Made by a program: the position numbers and the translations under genes. Below are positions 9,950-22,098 of a DNA stretch of 64,000 nt, piece after piece (positions within the stretch are counted from its first letter, which is position 1; each line of letters starts with the position of its first letter). Under the pieces are notes generated by a model. That model saw nothing but the letters and a program-made list of their open reading frames with translations. It ran no database searches and had not been told where the DNA came from. Origin of the DNA: Aneurinibacillus soli (lineage in GTDB: Bacteria > Bacillota > Bacilli > Aneurinibacillales > Aneurinibacillaceae); NCBI RefSeq assembly GCF_002355375.1, contig NZ_AP017312.1:737501-801500 (forward strand), given 5' to 3'.

Positions 9950-10279
9950 ATGTCATACGTAGTTATTGGTGCGGATCGATTGGGTAATATCATAGACATG
10001 TTGGAAGAGAAACTGGACGGTAAACTTATCCATGTGTCGGGCCGCAAAAAGAAGGACCAGGCCTATGCACTGCCACAGATGGTCAAGGGGGTTATTGTAT
10101 TTACAGATTTTATTAATCACAATCTGGCAAAGCGAGTGAAAGCAGATGCGAAAAAGCGAAATGTGCCCATTGTATTCGCCAAGCGCTCCGTACGTCATCT
10201 CGAATGCACGCTTGAACAAATGATGAACTGTACGAATGTGGAGTGCGACCGCGCCTGTGCTCGAAAAGACTCGTTTTAA
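9950..10279 (+). CDS. DUF2325-type small protein, iron-controlled
   Basis: 109 residues from ATG 9950 behind AGGGAGGG. It begins YVVIGADRLGNIIDML, a Rossmann-like half, followed by a conserved-looking middle (HVSGRKKKDQAYALPQMVKG) and a C-terminal cysteine cluster, CTNVECDRAC. I assign DUF2325 from this layout; function unknown. The three cysteines in eleven residues could hold a metal. A near-perfect Fur box over its promoter points to a role in iron limitation. No neighbour in the same operon. Confidence 0.75.
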   Translation: MSYVVIGADRLGNIIDMLEEKLDGKLIHVSGRKKKDQAYALPQMVKGVIVFTDFINHNLAKRVKADAKKRNVPIVFAKRSVRHLECTLEQMMNCTNVECDRACARKDSF

Positions 10280-10326
10280 TAGGCTTCGGAGCTAACTATT
10301 CCAAGTCACAAAGCGTTTCCTCTCTC

Positions 10327-10343
10327 TTGGCAAGATTTTTGCT
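10327..10343 (+). promoter_or_regulatory. sigma-54-like -24/-12 site upstream of rpoN
   Basis: TTGGCAA-N5-TTGCT keeps the GG and GC doublets at the correct spacing; only the last base of TGGCAC differs. A TATAAT lies further down at about 10368, so a housekeeping promoter may also exist. The site lies 153 bp before rpoN. Confidence 0.5.
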
Positions 10344-10495
10344 ATAGAAACTAATGAGAATTGTTGTATAATATAAAAAATAGAACAAGAGAGCAGGAGG
10401 CTAGAAGATTTTAGCCAGTTCTGCTACGTGTGGGATAAAAAAGAGAGAGATAGAGACAAAGACAGGATAGCTTTGTGGAAAGAAGGTGATGCCCG

Positions 10496-11881
10496 ATGCA
10501 AATGGGATTCGGTTTGTATCAGCAGCAGACATTAAAACTTGTAATGACACCTGAGTTGCGGCAGGCAATAACCATTCTCCAATACTCTGCAGTGGACCTG
10601 GTTGACTTTTTACAACAGCAGGCAAACGAAAATCCGGTACTTGATATTGATCGTCCGCAGGAGGCGCCAGCACCATCGGCTAACGACACCCCAACAGACA
10701 TTGATTGGCGCGAATATATGCGGGCCAATGCAACGGGAGATGACACGTACTATACACGAAGCGGAGCCGGTAATCCGGATTATGATCCGTTTAACTTCAT
10801 CTCGGGAGAAGTGATGACACTAGAGCGCCATCTGATGGAGCAGGTGTCCATGCTACGCAATCTAACCGCGCTTGAACGTCGTATTCTTCATTTTCTTATC
10901 GGAAACGTAAATGAAAACGGTTACTTACTTGTTTCTGAAATGGAGGCTTCTTCACTTCTTGGAACAGAGCCGGAAAAAGTAGAGGAAATGATCTGGGTTC
11001 TCCAAAGTCTGGAGCCGACTGGAGTCGGTGCCCGATCGCTTGCGGAATGCTTATTGCTTCAACTCAAAGATGAGCCGGAAGAAAATGTACTGGCCTCTGC
11101 AATTGTGGAACATCATTTAGAAGACCTGGCGGAAAAACGCTACCAGAAGATTGCGCAGTCCTTGCAAGTAACACCGCAGGAAGTGCAGCAGGCCGCTGAC
11201 TATTTGCGTACATTGAATCCGCGCCCGGCTTCGGAGTTCGCACACGGAACGCCACGCTATATTGTCGCGGATGTTACGATCGAAAAAGTGGCGGGAGAAT
11301 ATGTAGTCATGGTGAATGAAGGCGGATTGCCGAATTTGACAATTAACCGTTTTTATCAGCAGATGCTGCAAAAAAATGAGCCCGACCCGGCACAGCGCTA
11401 CATTCAGGATAAATTGAACTCTGCACTCTGGCTTATTCGTAGCATTGAACAGCGCCGTATGACGTTATTTAGAGTAACGCAGGCGATTGCAGAAGAGCAG
11501 CAAGGTTTTTTTGAAAAAGGCATTTCCGGCTTGAAGCCGATGACATTGCGGGATATAGCAGAAAAAGTAGGATTGCATGAATCAACCATTAGCCGTGCGA
11601 CCAGTAACAAGTATGTGCAGACACCACGGGGATTGTTTGAACTGAAATATTTTTTTACAACCGGACTCAAGAGTTCAGATGGAGGAGAGGCGTCTTCCGT
11701 TATCACGATTAAAGAAAAACTCAAGGCGATGGTGGAGGCGGAAGATAAGAAAAAGCCGCTTTCTGATCAGAAGATTACCGATATGCTTGTAGCAGAAGGC
11801 GTTGAAATTTCCCGACGCACGGTTGCAAAATACCGGGAAGAGCTGAATATCGACTCGTCATCTAAACGGAAGCGTTTCTAA
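10496..11881 (+). CDS. rpoN: RNA polymerase sigma-54 factor
   Basis: 461 residues, the standard length (SigL in Bacillus). The N-terminal activator-binding region is Gln-rich (QQQTLKLVMTPELRQAITIL), the core-binding part is central, then comes a helix-turn-helix (LRDIAEKVGLHESTISRATS). The RpoN box at the C-terminus, SRRTVAKYREELNI, differs only slightly from ARRTVAKYRE. It directs transcription from -24/-12 promoters with the help of AAA+ activators. One such activator and a clear -24/-12 promoter are found 26-34 kb away in this window. The gene stands alone, followed by the cggR operon. Confidence 0.96.
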   Translation: MQMGFGLYQQQTLKLVMTPELRQAITILQYSAVDLVDFLQQQANENPVLDIDRPQEAPAPSANDTPTDIDWREYMRANATGDDTYYTRSGAGNPDYDPFNFISGEVMTLERHLMEQVSMLRNLTALERRILHFLIGNVNENGYLLVSEMEASSLLGTEPEKVEEMIWVLQSLEPTGVGARSLAECLLLQLKDEPEENVLASAIVEHHLEDLAEKRYQKIAQSLQVTPQEVQQAADYLRTLNPRPASEFAHGTPRYIVADVTIEKVAGEYVVMVNEGGLPNLTINRFYQQMLQKNEPDPAQRYIQDKLNSALWLIRSIEQRRMTLFRVTQAIAEEQQGFFEKGISGLKPMTLRDIAEKVGLHESTISRATSNKYVQTPRGLFELKYFFTTGLKSSDGGEASSVITIKEKLKAMVEAEDKKKPLSDQKITDMLVAEGVEISRRTVAKYREELNIDSSSKRKRF

Positions 11882-11951
11882 CGGGAAGAAGAAGACGGTC
11901 ATAGGGAGAGTCGACCGAATCTGTTCGGTACAGGTGTATATGAGAGCAAGT

Positions 11952-11980
11952 TTGAAGAATTTTCTTGGTTCTGTTAGAAT
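11952..11980 (+). promoter_or_regulatory. promoter of the cggR-gapA operon
   Basis: TTGAAG (11952-11957) and TAGAAT (11975-11980) are 17 bp apart. The start point would be about 45 bp before the CggR operator, so repression would act by roadblock as in B. subtilis. Confidence 0.7.
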
Positions 11981-11991
11981 GAAGGTAAGAA

Positions 11992-12020
11992 AAATGCCTG
12001 TATATATACAGGTCTTTTTC
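11992..12020 (+). terminator. hairpin with T run between rpoN and cggR
   Basis: CCTGTATA and TATACAGG form a perfect 16-bp palindrome, with A-rich sequence before it and TCTTTTTC after. It probably ends rpoN transcription. It lies just past the predicted cggR start point, so it might also attenuate the glycolytic operon. Confidence 0.55.
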
Positions 12021-12030
12021 TTCATACTAA

Positions 12031-12066
12031 TGGGACATATTTTATCTATGTGGGACTTTTTATGTC
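12031..12066 (+). promoter_or_regulatory. CggR operator
   Basis: TGGGAC-N6-TATC-N4-TGGGAC-N6-TGTC fits the tandem CggR site known from B. subtilis (CGGGAC-N6-TGTC-N4 repeated) in both words and spacing. It ends 20 bp before the cggR start codon, so the operon is self-regulated and released by fructose-1,6-bisphosphate. Confidence 0.88.
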
Positions 12067-12085
12067 CTGTGGAAGGTTGAAGAAT

Positions 12086-14150
<2,065 letters not shown>

Positions 14151-14174
14151 AAGATAAAATAGAAAAAGCTACGT

Positions 14175-14209
14175 AAAAGGAGAGAAAAAAGATGTTCTCT
14201 CCTTTTTTT
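14175..14209 (+). terminator. attenuator-like terminator between gapA and pgk
   Basis: A 12-bp stem AAAAGGAGAGAA / TTCTCTCCTTTT with an 8-nt loop and seven T. Because pgk-tpiA-gpmI-eno follow with no obvious new promoter, it likely reduces rather than stops readthrough and sets gapA mRNA in excess. Confidence 0.75.
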
Positions 14210-14235
14210 CTGTATGGTAAGGAGGAAATATTCGT

Positions 14236-15417
14236 ATGAATAAGAAATCTGTACGCGATGTAGAAGTACAAGGAAAGCGAGTATTCTGCCGCTTTGACTT
14301 TAACGTGCCGATGGAAAACGGCCATATTACAGACGATACACGCATTCGTGCCACGTTGCCGACAATCGAATACTTGGTGCAGAATGGTGCACGCGTCATC
14401 ATGGCAAGCCACTCTGGCCGCCCAAAAGGACAAGTTGTAGAAGAGATGCGCTTGAACGCTGTGGCAGAACGTTTGTCACAATTGCTGGGTCAGAACGTGA
14501 TTAAAGTAGATGACGTATATAGTGAAGCTGTACGCGAGACAGCAGAAAAGCTAAAGGATGGCGACGTGATGCTGCTTGAGAACGTGCGCTTCCATCCAGG
14601 TGAAGAGAAAAACGATGAGGAATTGTCTAAACAATTCGCCTCGCTGGCGGACTTGTTCGTAAATGATGCATTCGGAACGGCTCACCGGGCCCATGCTTCC
14701 ACTGCCGGTGTGGCGCGCTATGTGGAAGGTGTGGCAGGTTTCCTGATGGAAAAAGAAATTGAATTCCTTGGCAAAGCACTGTCCCAACCAGAGAGACCGT
14801 TTACGGCTATCATTGGCGGAGCAAAAGTAAAAGATAAAATCGGTGTGATTGAGAATCTGCTGGAAAAAGTGGATACGTTAATCGTAGGCGGTGGTCTGTC
14901 TAATACATTTGTTAAAGCACAGGGCCACGATGTAGGCAGTTCTCTGTTAGAAGAAGAAAAAGTGGAACTGGCAAAGTCTTTCATGGATAAAGCGACTGAA
15001 AAAGGCGTGAAGTTCCTTATTCCGGTCGATGTAGTAGTAGCGGACCGTTTTGCCAATGATGCCGAAACAAAAATTGTAGACACAGATGCAATTCCGGCTG
15101 GTTGGCAGGCTCTTGATATTGGTCCGAAAACCATTGAGTTGTACAAGTCTGCTATCCTTGAATCCAAAACCGTCATCTGGAACGGGCCGATGGGTGTGTT
15201 TGAAATGGATTCATTTGCGGAAGGAACAAATACAGTGGCACGCACGCTCAAGGAAGTGAATGGGATCACAATCATCGGCGGCGGCGATTCGGTTGCGGCG
15301 GTAGAAAAAGCAGGCGTGGCAGAAGCCATGACACATATCTCGACAGGTGGCGGCGCTTCGCTTGAGTTCATGGAAGGCAAGGAACTTCCGGGGATCGCGG
15401 TGCTCGCTGACAAGTAA
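14236..15417 (+). CDS. pgk: phosphoglycerate kinase
   Basis: 393 residues, the usual length. It forms ATP and 3-phosphoglycerate from 1,3-bisphosphoglycerate. [15 protein letters not shown] at the N-terminus, the substrate-binding [10 protein letters not shown], and the nucleotide-binding [12 protein letters not shown] and [13 protein letters not shown] are all present. ATG 14236 has AAGGAGG eleven bases upstream. Second enzyme of the operon; tpiA follows after 12 bp. Confidence 0.97.
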   Translation: MNKKSVRDVEVQGKRVFCRFDFNVPMENGHITDDTRIRATLPTIEYLVQNGARVIMASHSGRPKGQVVEEMRLNAVAERLSQLLGQNVIKVDDVYSEAVRETAEKLKDGDVMLLENVRFHPGEEKNDEELSKQFASLADLFVNDAFGTAHRAHASTAGVARYVEGVAGFLMEKEIEFLGKALSQPERPFTAIIGGAKVKDKIGVIENLLEKVDTLIVGGGLSNTFVKAQGHDVGSSLLEEEKVELAKSFMDKATEKGVKFLIPVDVVVADRFANDAETKIVDTDAIPAGWQALDIGPKTIELYKSAILESKTVIWNGPMGVFEMDSFAEGTNTVARTLKEVNGITIIGGGDSVAAVEKAGVAEAMTHISTGGGASLEFMEGKELPGIAVLADK

Positions 15418-15429
15418 GGAGCGAAATGT

Positions 15430-16194
15430 ATGAATCGAACACCGATTATTGCAGGAAACTGGAAGATGTACAAAACAGTAGGCGAAGCCCGGGAATTTGC
15501 CGGTGTGATTCGCAATCATAAGCTAGAAGGTGCGGTGGAGATGGTCGTATGTGCACCGTTCACGGCACTGTCCGCGCTCGCGGAAGAACTGAAAGGTTCA
15601 GATGTGAAAGTGGGTGCACAGAACATGCATTATGAAGCGTCTGGGGCATATACGGGTGAGATTAGTCCGGGAATGCTGACAGACTTAGGCATGAGCTATG
15701 TGATCATCGGCCACTCGGAGCGCCGGGAGTATTTTGCGGAAACGGATGAAACGGTGAACAAAAAGGCGAAAGCAGCTTTTGCGAACGGACTTTTGCCGAT
15801 CGTATGTGTAGGAGAAAATCTTGAACAGCGCGAAAGCGGCCAGACGAAAGAGAATGTTCGTGAACAGGTGATTCGTGCGGTGGAAGGACTATCAAGCGAG
15901 CAGGCAAAGCAGCTCGTCATCGCCTACGAGCCGATCTGGGCAATTGGAACCGGCAAATCGTCTTCTGCAGAGGACGCGCAGGATGTGATTGGATTCATCC
16001 GCAGTACGGTAGAAGATGCATTTGACAGCCAGGTGGCCATGCAGGTACGCATTCAATATGGCGGCTCTGTAAATCCGCAGAATATTGCTTCATATATGGG
16101 ACAGCCCGATATTGACGGAGCGCTGGTCGGGGGCGCAAGCCTAGCGGCAGATTCCTATCTGCAGCTAGTACAAGGAGTAGTAGGAGGTAAGTGA
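15430..16194 (+). CDS. tpiA: triosephosphate isomerase
   Basis: 254-residue TIM barrel. AGNWKMYKT carries the substrate-binding Asn and Lys, the catalytic His is in IIGHSERRE, and the catalytic Glu in VIAYEPIWAIGTG. The C-terminal phosphate loop is YGGSVNPQN and GALVGGAS. Four-base spacing to gpmI makes coupling likely. It interconverts dihydroxyacetone phosphate and glyceraldehyde-3-phosphate. Confidence 0.97.
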   Translation: MNRTPIIAGNWKMYKTVGEAREFAGVIRNHKLEGAVEMVVCAPFTALSALAEELKGSDVKVGAQNMHYEASGAYTGEISPGMLTDLGMSYVIIGHSERREYFAETDETVNKKAKAAFANGLLPIVCVGENLEQRESGQTKENVREQVIRAVEGLSSEQAKQLVIAYEPIWAIGTGKSSSAEDAQDVIGFIRSTVEDAFDSQVAMQVRIQYGGSVNPQNIASYMGQPDIDGALVGGASLAADSYLQLVQGVVGGK

Positions 16195-16197
16195 ATC

Positions 16198-17730
16198 ATG
16201 AATCGACCGAAGCCAGTGGCTTTGATTATTATGGATGGATTCGGTTGCCGGGACGAAGTGTACGGCAACGCGATTAAACAGGCGAAAAAGCCGAATTTTG
16301 ATAAATATTGGTCGCAATTCCCACATACTACACTCGGTGCAAGTGGGCATTCTGTCGGTCTGCCGGATGGTCAGATGGGAAATTCTGAAGTCGGGCATCT
16401 TAATCTTGGCGCAGGTCGAGTTGTGTATCAGGATTTGACTCGGATTACGAAGGCAATCCAGGAGGGTGACTTTTTTGAGAACGATGTGCTGGTGAACGCC
16501 GTTCGCCACGCGAAAGAAAAGGGTACAGCACTGCATCTGTATGGATTACTGTCAGATGGTGGTGTACATAGTCACAATCAGCATCTGTACGCATTGCTGC
16601 GTCTGGCCAAAAAAGAAGGGTTGGACCGCGTCTATATTCATGGTTTCCTCGATGGACGCGACGTGGCACCAGATAGTGCAGTTGGCTATATTGAAGAACT
16701 ACAGGGAAAAATCAATGAGTATGGCGTGGGTCGCATTGCAACGGTACAGGGTCGCTACTATGCGATGGACCGTGACAAACGCTGGGAACGTACGGAGAAG
16801 TCCTACCGTGCGATGGTATATGCAGACGGTCCGGAATTCACAAACGCAGTCGAAGCAGTGCGCGAATCGTATGAGCGCAGCGTATATGATGAGTTCGTGA
16901 TGCCAACAGTAATTACGAACGAAGATGGTTCTCCGGTGGCGACGATTCAAGATAACGATGCGGTTATCTTCTTTAACTTCCGCCCGGACCGTGCGATTCA
17001 GCTGTCCCAGGTATTCACGAATGAAGACTTCCGTGGATTTGACCGTGGTGAGAAGTGTCCGAAGAACTTGTTCTACGTCTGCCTGACGAAGTTCAGTGAA
17101 TCGGTAGATGGGTATGTGGCATACAAACCCGCGAATCTTGATAATACGCTCGGTGAAGTATTGGCACAAAACAACTTACGCCAGTTGCGTATTGCCGAAA
17201 CGGAGAAATATCCGCATGTGACCTTCTTCTTTAGCGGTGGACGCGAAGCAGAATTCCCAGGTGAGAAGCGTATTCTGATTAATTCGCCGAAGGTTGCTAC
17301 ATACGATTTGCAGCCTGAGATGAGCATTTATGAAGTAACAGATGCTCTGCTTGCAGAGATTGAGCAGGATGCGCAAGATGTCATCATCTTAAACTTCGCA
17401 AACTGTGACATGGTTGGTCACTCCGGCATGATGGAGCCAACGATTAAAGCGGTGGAGGTAGTTGATGAATGCATGGGCAAAGTCGTGGAAGCGATTCTTG
17501 CTAAAGGTGGCGCAGCACTTGTGACAGCTGACCATGGCAATGCAGATCTGATGCTCGGTGAGAACGGCAACCCAATCACATCACATAGCACATACCCGGT
17601 ACCATTTATTTTGACAAAGGATGGCATCGAGCTGCGTGAGGGTGGTGTATTAGCGGATATCTCGCCGACCATTCTCAAGCTGCTTGGCGTCCAACAGCCG
17701 ACTGAGATGACAGGTGTTCCGCTGTTCTAA
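16198..17730 (+). CDS. gpmI: phosphoglycerate mutase, cofactor-independent
   Basis: 510 residues, alkaline-phosphatase superfamily, manganese-dependent. The metal/serine site [20 protein letters not shown] holds the phosphorylated serine. [19 protein letters not shown] and the metal ligands in NCDMVGHSG and TADHGNAD are all there. It converts 3- to 2-phosphoglycerate. The 2,3-bisphosphoglycerate-independent form is what Bacillus uses, also during sporulation. The ribosome site GGAGG is inside the end of tpiA. Confidence 0.97.
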   Translation: MNRPKPVALIIMDGFGCRDEVYGNAIKQAKKPNFDKYWSQFPHTTLGASGHSVGLPDGQMGNSEVGHLNLGAGRVVYQDLTRITKAIQEGDFFENDVLVNAVRHAKEKGTALHLYGLLSDGGVHSHNQHLYALLRLAKKEGLDRVYIHGFLDGRDVAPDSAVGYIEELQGKINEYGVGRIATVQGRYYAMDRDKRWERTEKSYRAMVYADGPEFTNAVEAVRESYERSVYDEFVMPTVITNEDGSPVATIQDNDAVIFFNFRPDRAIQLSQVFTNEDFRGFDRGEKCPKNLFYVCLTKFSESVDGYVAYKPANLDNTLGEVLAQNNLRQLRIAETEKYPHVTFFFSGGREAEFPGEKRILINSPKVATYDLQPEMSIYEVTDALLAEIEQDAQDVIILNFANCDMVGHSGMMEPTIKAVEVVDECMGKVVEAILAKGGAALVTADHGNADLMLGENGNPITSHSTYPVPFILTKDGIELREGGVLADISPTILKLLGVQQPTEMTGVPLF

Positions 17731-17791
17731 TGATTGATAAGAAAGCGGCGCGTTCCGTGCTGCTTTTCTATACATATTTTTGAAGAAATAA

Positions 17792-19093
<1,302 letters not shown>

Positions 19094-19116
19094 ATCAGAC
19101 ACTAGTGTTTAGGGAG

Positions 19117-19147
19117 GAGTCCAGCTCTATAGGCTGGGCTCTTTTTT
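19117..19147 (+). terminator. terminator of the glycolytic operon
   Basis: GAGTCCAGC pairs with GCTGGGCTC (one G-T pair), followed by TTTTTT. It lies 24 bp after the eno stop. Confidence 0.9.
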
Positions 19148-19171
19148 GATGATAAAAGAGAGCTAGTGGAG

Positions 19172-19366
19172 GCGGGAATGAAGAAAAATATTTGTCTAGT
19201 TTCTTTCTGGCACTGAAGCTGAACTGTCCGCTCCATAAGCAAACGGCTGGCTCTGCCAAACATCTGGGCAGTTCAAAGATGGAGACAGTGGCAGAGCTTA
19301 TTCAGCCGTTTGCTTATGGAGCTGGGTATAGAAAGAAAAGGTCTGCATATTTTTCTTCATTCCCGC
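19172..19366. repeat. long-hairpin structured repeat, copy A
   Basis: A 195-bp element that folds on itself. The outer 20 bp (GCGGGAATGAAGAAAAATAT) are a perfect inverted repeat with 19347-19366. A second 19-bp perfect stem (CTCCATAAGCAAACGGCTG at 19231-19249 with 19303-19321) and a third, CTCTGCCA/TGGCAGAG, follow inside. The 30-nt apical loop (19259-19288) begins AACATCTGGGC and ends GGAGACAG. The block CTGTCCGCTCC (19224-19234) is bulged on the 5' arm only. No open reading frame of note. Together with copy B it fills most of the 620-bp gap between eno and the Fur-family gene. Confidence 0.85.
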
Positions 19367-19503
19367 TTACCCGCTTCTTTTTACAATCAAAAAGATCTGG
19401 AATATAGCGCGTATCCAACAAGTGGATACCTATACTATGATTATCAGATAGTACCTACGTTGTAGTCTGCGTCTTTGAGTATTCTTTTCATCAGTAGCAT
19501 CGG

Positions 19504-19697
19504 GGGTGCGTGCGGTAAAACTTCTGGCCTTTTCTTTCTGCACTTAGCGGAGCAGGTGGCGGGTCGAAAAAGAGCAGTCATTGTCTCCCGCATTGAATGA
19601 GCCCGGATGTTTGACTGCTTCGACCCGTCGCATGCGGAGCGGACAGCCTCCGCTTCCGCGCTAGAAAGAAACAGCCAAAGTTTTACCGCATGCACCC
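19504..19697. repeat. long-hairpin structured repeat, copy B (reverse orientation)
   Basis: A 194-bp element with the same plan as copy A, read on the minus strand. The outer arms (GGGTGCGTGCGGTAAAACTT with the reverse complement at 19678-19697) match at 19 of 20 bases. The internal stem is GCAGTCA/TGACTGC. The apical loop, in minus-strand reading, begins AACATCCGGGC and ends GGAGACAA, matching copy A. CTGTCCGCTCC (minus strand, 19636-19646) again lies on one arm only. The arms themselves are unrelated to those of copy A except for TTTCTTTCT. Confidence 0.85.
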
Positions 19698-19767
19698 TAA
19701 CTATTTGGAATGATTTTTAACAGAAAGTATATTATAATTAGGAGAAAGGTATAAGGAGGCTTGCTCG

Positions 19768-20202
19768 ATGAGGCAAAACATCATTGACATCGTAATTGCC
19801 CGGATTAAAGAGCGGGGTGGCCGGGTGACTGTGCAGCGTCTAGCAATCATTAATGTGCTACTGCGGCTTGACCATCCAACGGCCGAAGAGATTTACCAGT
19901 TTATGCAGGATGATTTTCCAACGCTGTCGTTTACGACCGTATATAATACACTCAAATCGCTGAAAGAACTCGATGTTGTTCATGAACATTACCAGGATGA
20001 GCGCTCCCGTTTTGAGATTACGGAAGAAGCGCATCATCACTTTCACTGCTTGCGCTGCGATAAGCTCATTGATATTCCAGGCGACCAAGTATCCGTTAAG
20101 ACTGCCTCAGACATTGAGGAGCAGTATGGTGTACTTGAGACCAGGGTAATGCTCGAAGGAACTTGTCCGACCTGCCTGGTGAAGGAGACGGACAAGCCTT
20201 GA
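19768..20202 (+). CDS. Fur-family metal-dependent repressor
   Basis: 144 residues. The N-terminal winged helix contains TVQRLAIINVLLRLDHPTAEEIY and FTTVYNTLKSLKELDVV. The C-terminal part has the His-rich metal site HHHFHCLRCDKLIDI and a second CPTC, together giving the four-cysteine structural zinc site of the family. The residue at the PerR-specific aspartate position is glutamate (SRFEI), which argues for iron or zinc sensing rather than peroxide sensing, though I cannot separate Fur, Zur and PerR firmly from sequence alone. ATG 19768 follows AAGGAGG. A TATAAT lies at about 19733. Confidence 0.88.
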   Translation: MRQNIIDIVIARIKERGGRVTVQRLAIINVLLRLDHPTAEEIYQFMQDDFPTLSFTTVYNTLKSLKELDVVHEHYQDERSRFEITEEAHHHFHCLRCDKLIDIPGDQVSVKTASDIEEQYGVLETRVMLEGTCPTCLVKETDKP

Positions 20203-20281
20203 AGACCGGAATTTTTTGTGATACAGTAATGGTGGCATAGCATAAGCTTGTGTAGCACTCCGTAGTGGGGAGGACAGAATA

Positions 20282-20512
20282 ATGGCAGTAGCATTAAAAA
20301 TTGTACTTGTGATTATTTGTATTGCGTTGATCGGGATCGTACTGCTTCAGTCTGGTAAAAGTGCAGGACTTGGTTCGATTAGCGGGGGCGCGGAACAGAT
20401 CATGGGTAAAGCGAAAGCGCGCGGTATCGATGCCGTTTTAAATAAAGTCACAATCGTACTGGCCGCGCTGTTTATTGTATTATCGATTACTGTTGCTTAC
20501 ATCGTTAAATAG
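20282..20512 (+). CDS. secG: preprotein translocase subunit SecG
   Basis: 76 residues with two membrane segments (residues 5-21 and 55-74). The characteristic LLQSGKSAGLGSISGGAEQIMG loop lies between them. Non-essential partner of SecYE in protein export. Position upstream of an esterase, rnr, smpB and ssrA matches the order secG-yvaK-rnr-smpB-ssrA of B. subtilis. The gene has its own terminator. Confidence 0.95.
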   Translation: MAVALKIVLVIICIALIGIVLLQSGKSAGLGSISGGAEQIMGKAKARGIDAVLNKVTIVLAALFIVLSITVAYIVK

Positions 20513-20524
20513 GTACGAAAGCGG

Positions 20525-20557
20525 AAAACAGCAAGTGTGATGACTTGCTGTTTTTGT
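20525..20557 (+). terminator. terminator after secG
   Basis: AAAACAGCAAGT pairs with ACTTGCTGTTTT around a 6-nt loop, followed by more T. Confidence 0.88.
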
Positions 20558-20591
20558 TTAGCTACAAAAGCTCTCGAAAGGAGCATTCTAT

Positions 20592-21311
20592 ATGATAGGA
20601 TGTTTGCTGATCCATGGATTTACTGGGAGTCCGTATGAGGTGGAGCCGCTCGCGAGCCACTTATCTAGGCGAGGCTGGCGTATCGAGACACCGGTATTAG
20701 CTGGTCATGATGGAGATTCACGTAGCCTTCGTGATGTGACCTGGCATGATTGGGTGCGCTCTGCCGAAGAGGTGCTACAGGATATGTTGTTAACTTGCCA
20801 AAAGGTGTATGTCATTGGCTTTTCGATGGGGGGCATGATTGCAACCTATCTGGCGACCCGCTATAACATTGACCGTCTTGTGCTTTTGAATGCCAGTATA
20901 TTCTATATCAATCCACGCCAGCTGTTCCGCGATGCGGCAGCCATCATCAAGAAACACTTCACTTCAGAAACGGATACACGAGAAGCATACCGTCGCTATC
21001 TAAAAAAGGCAGCCACTACTCCGCCACGTGCTGTTATTCATTTTCGCCATCTTGTGAAAGTGCTCAGGCAGGAATTGCCACGTATTACGGTGCCGACTCT
21101 GATCGTTCAGGGAGGACAGGATGACCTGGTAGAGCCACGTAGCGCTTCCTATATTTACAACCAGATTCGTTCCGCGGAGAAATATGTGCATATTCTCCCG
21201 GAATCCAAACATATGATTTGTCATGATTGTGAGCAGGCGCAGCTTTTTGTCTTGGTTGATCAGTTTCTATCAGATTGTTCTGCGACAACGAGAAGGAGCG
21301 ATGCAGATTGA
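20592..21311 (+). CDS. carboxylesterase, first of two paralogues
   Basis: 239-residue alpha/beta hydrolase. [17 protein letters not shown] carries the oxyanion region, GFSMGGMIA the nucleophile serine, LIVQGGQDDLVEP the acid, and ESKHMICHD the histidine. It resembles the small monoacylglycerol-lipase-like carboxylesterase (Est30/YvaK group) found next to rnr in Bacilli. ATG 20592 has AAAGGAG upstream. Its stop overlaps the TTG start of the next gene, which encodes a related enzyme; the pair looks like a tandem duplication. Confidence 0.9.
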   Translation: MIGCLLIHGFTGSPYEVEPLASHLSRRGWRIETPVLAGHDGDSRSLRDVTWHDWVRSAEEVLQDMLLTCQKVYVIGFSMGGMIATYLATRYNIDRLVLLNASIFYINPRQLFRDAAAIIKKHFTSETDTREAYRRYLKKAATTPPRAVIHFRHLVKVLRQELPRITVPTLIVQGGQDDLVEPRSASYIYNQIRSAEKYVHILPESKHMICHDCEQAQLFVLVDQFLSDCSATTRRSDAD

Positions 21312-22063
21312 AAAGCAAACGGCGATCCCCGGAAGCATTCACCTATGAAGGCGGAGAAAAAGGGATATTGCTTATTCATGGATTTACTGGAAGCACTGCC
21401 GAACTACAGCCGATGGGCCACTATTTCCAGCGACTTGGCTATACCGTTCATGCGCCGCTTCTCGCCGGGCACGGGACGTCTCCAGAAGAGATGGCGAAGA
21501 CACGCTGGCCGGACTGGTGGCGAAGTGTGCAGGAAGGATATGAGAGTCTGAAGCAGGCAGGGTGCAGCACAATTGCGATTGCGGGCCTGTCGATGGGTGG
21601 ACTCCTGGCACTGCGCGTCGCCCATCAGTATCCGGTCGTAGCTGCTATTGCGATGAACGCTCCGATTGAAGTTCGGGATAAGCGCATCCGCTGGGCGCGG
21701 TATGCTCGATATGTCAAACCGTATATTCCACGCCGGGGCAAGAAGCCGGACCATATCGAATCAGGGATGATTCCGTATGATCGTGATCCGGTTGTCTGCA
21801 TTGCCAGTCTGTGGGATTTTATTAGCACAGTCAAAAAAGAACTTTCTTACATAACTGTACCGACGCTTGTGATGCAGTCCGAGCAGGATGAGACGATCGA
21901 GCCTGCAAGTGCGGATTATATTTATGAGCAGATTCGTTCAGACTATAAAGAAATACAGCGCTACGCAAAATCCGGTCATATTATCACGCTGGATAAAGAG
22001 CGGGAGCATGTGTTTTCGGATGCAGCGGCGTTTTTGGACCGGATTCAAGGAAAAGAAGCATAA
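21308..22063 (+). CDS. carboxylesterase, second paralogue
   Basis: 251 residues if the TTG at 21308 is the start. That codon overlaps the stop of the upstream esterase (TTGA), and GAAGGAG sits 9 bases before it. [45 protein letters not shown] and KSGHIITLD give the full catalytic set. The plan and motif spacing equal those of the first paralogue, but it is closer to the Est30-type carboxylesterase. The 20-30 bp spacing to rnr suggests one transcript. Confidence 0.9.
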   Translation: MKSKRRSPEAFTYEGGEKGILLIHGFTGSTAELQPMGHYFQRLGYTVHAPLLAGHGTSPEEMAKTRWPDWWRSVQEGYESLKQAGCSTIAIAGLSMGGLLALRVAHQYPVVAAIAMNAPIEVRDKRIRWARYARYVKPYIPRRGKKPDHIESGMIPYDRDPVVCIASLWDFISTVKKELSYITVPTLVMQSEQDETIEPASADYIYEQIRSDYKEIQRYAKSGHIITLDKEREHVFSDAAAFLDRIQGKEA

Positions 22064-22098
22064 AGCTGCAAACTATTAAGAAAATGAGGAGGGCTCGC

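Noticed and set aside
19411-19429. GTATCCA-ACAAG-TGGATAC hairpin between repeats A and B
   Set aside because: Short stem, no T run, no gene end to serve. Probably chance or a decayed remnant of the repeat region.
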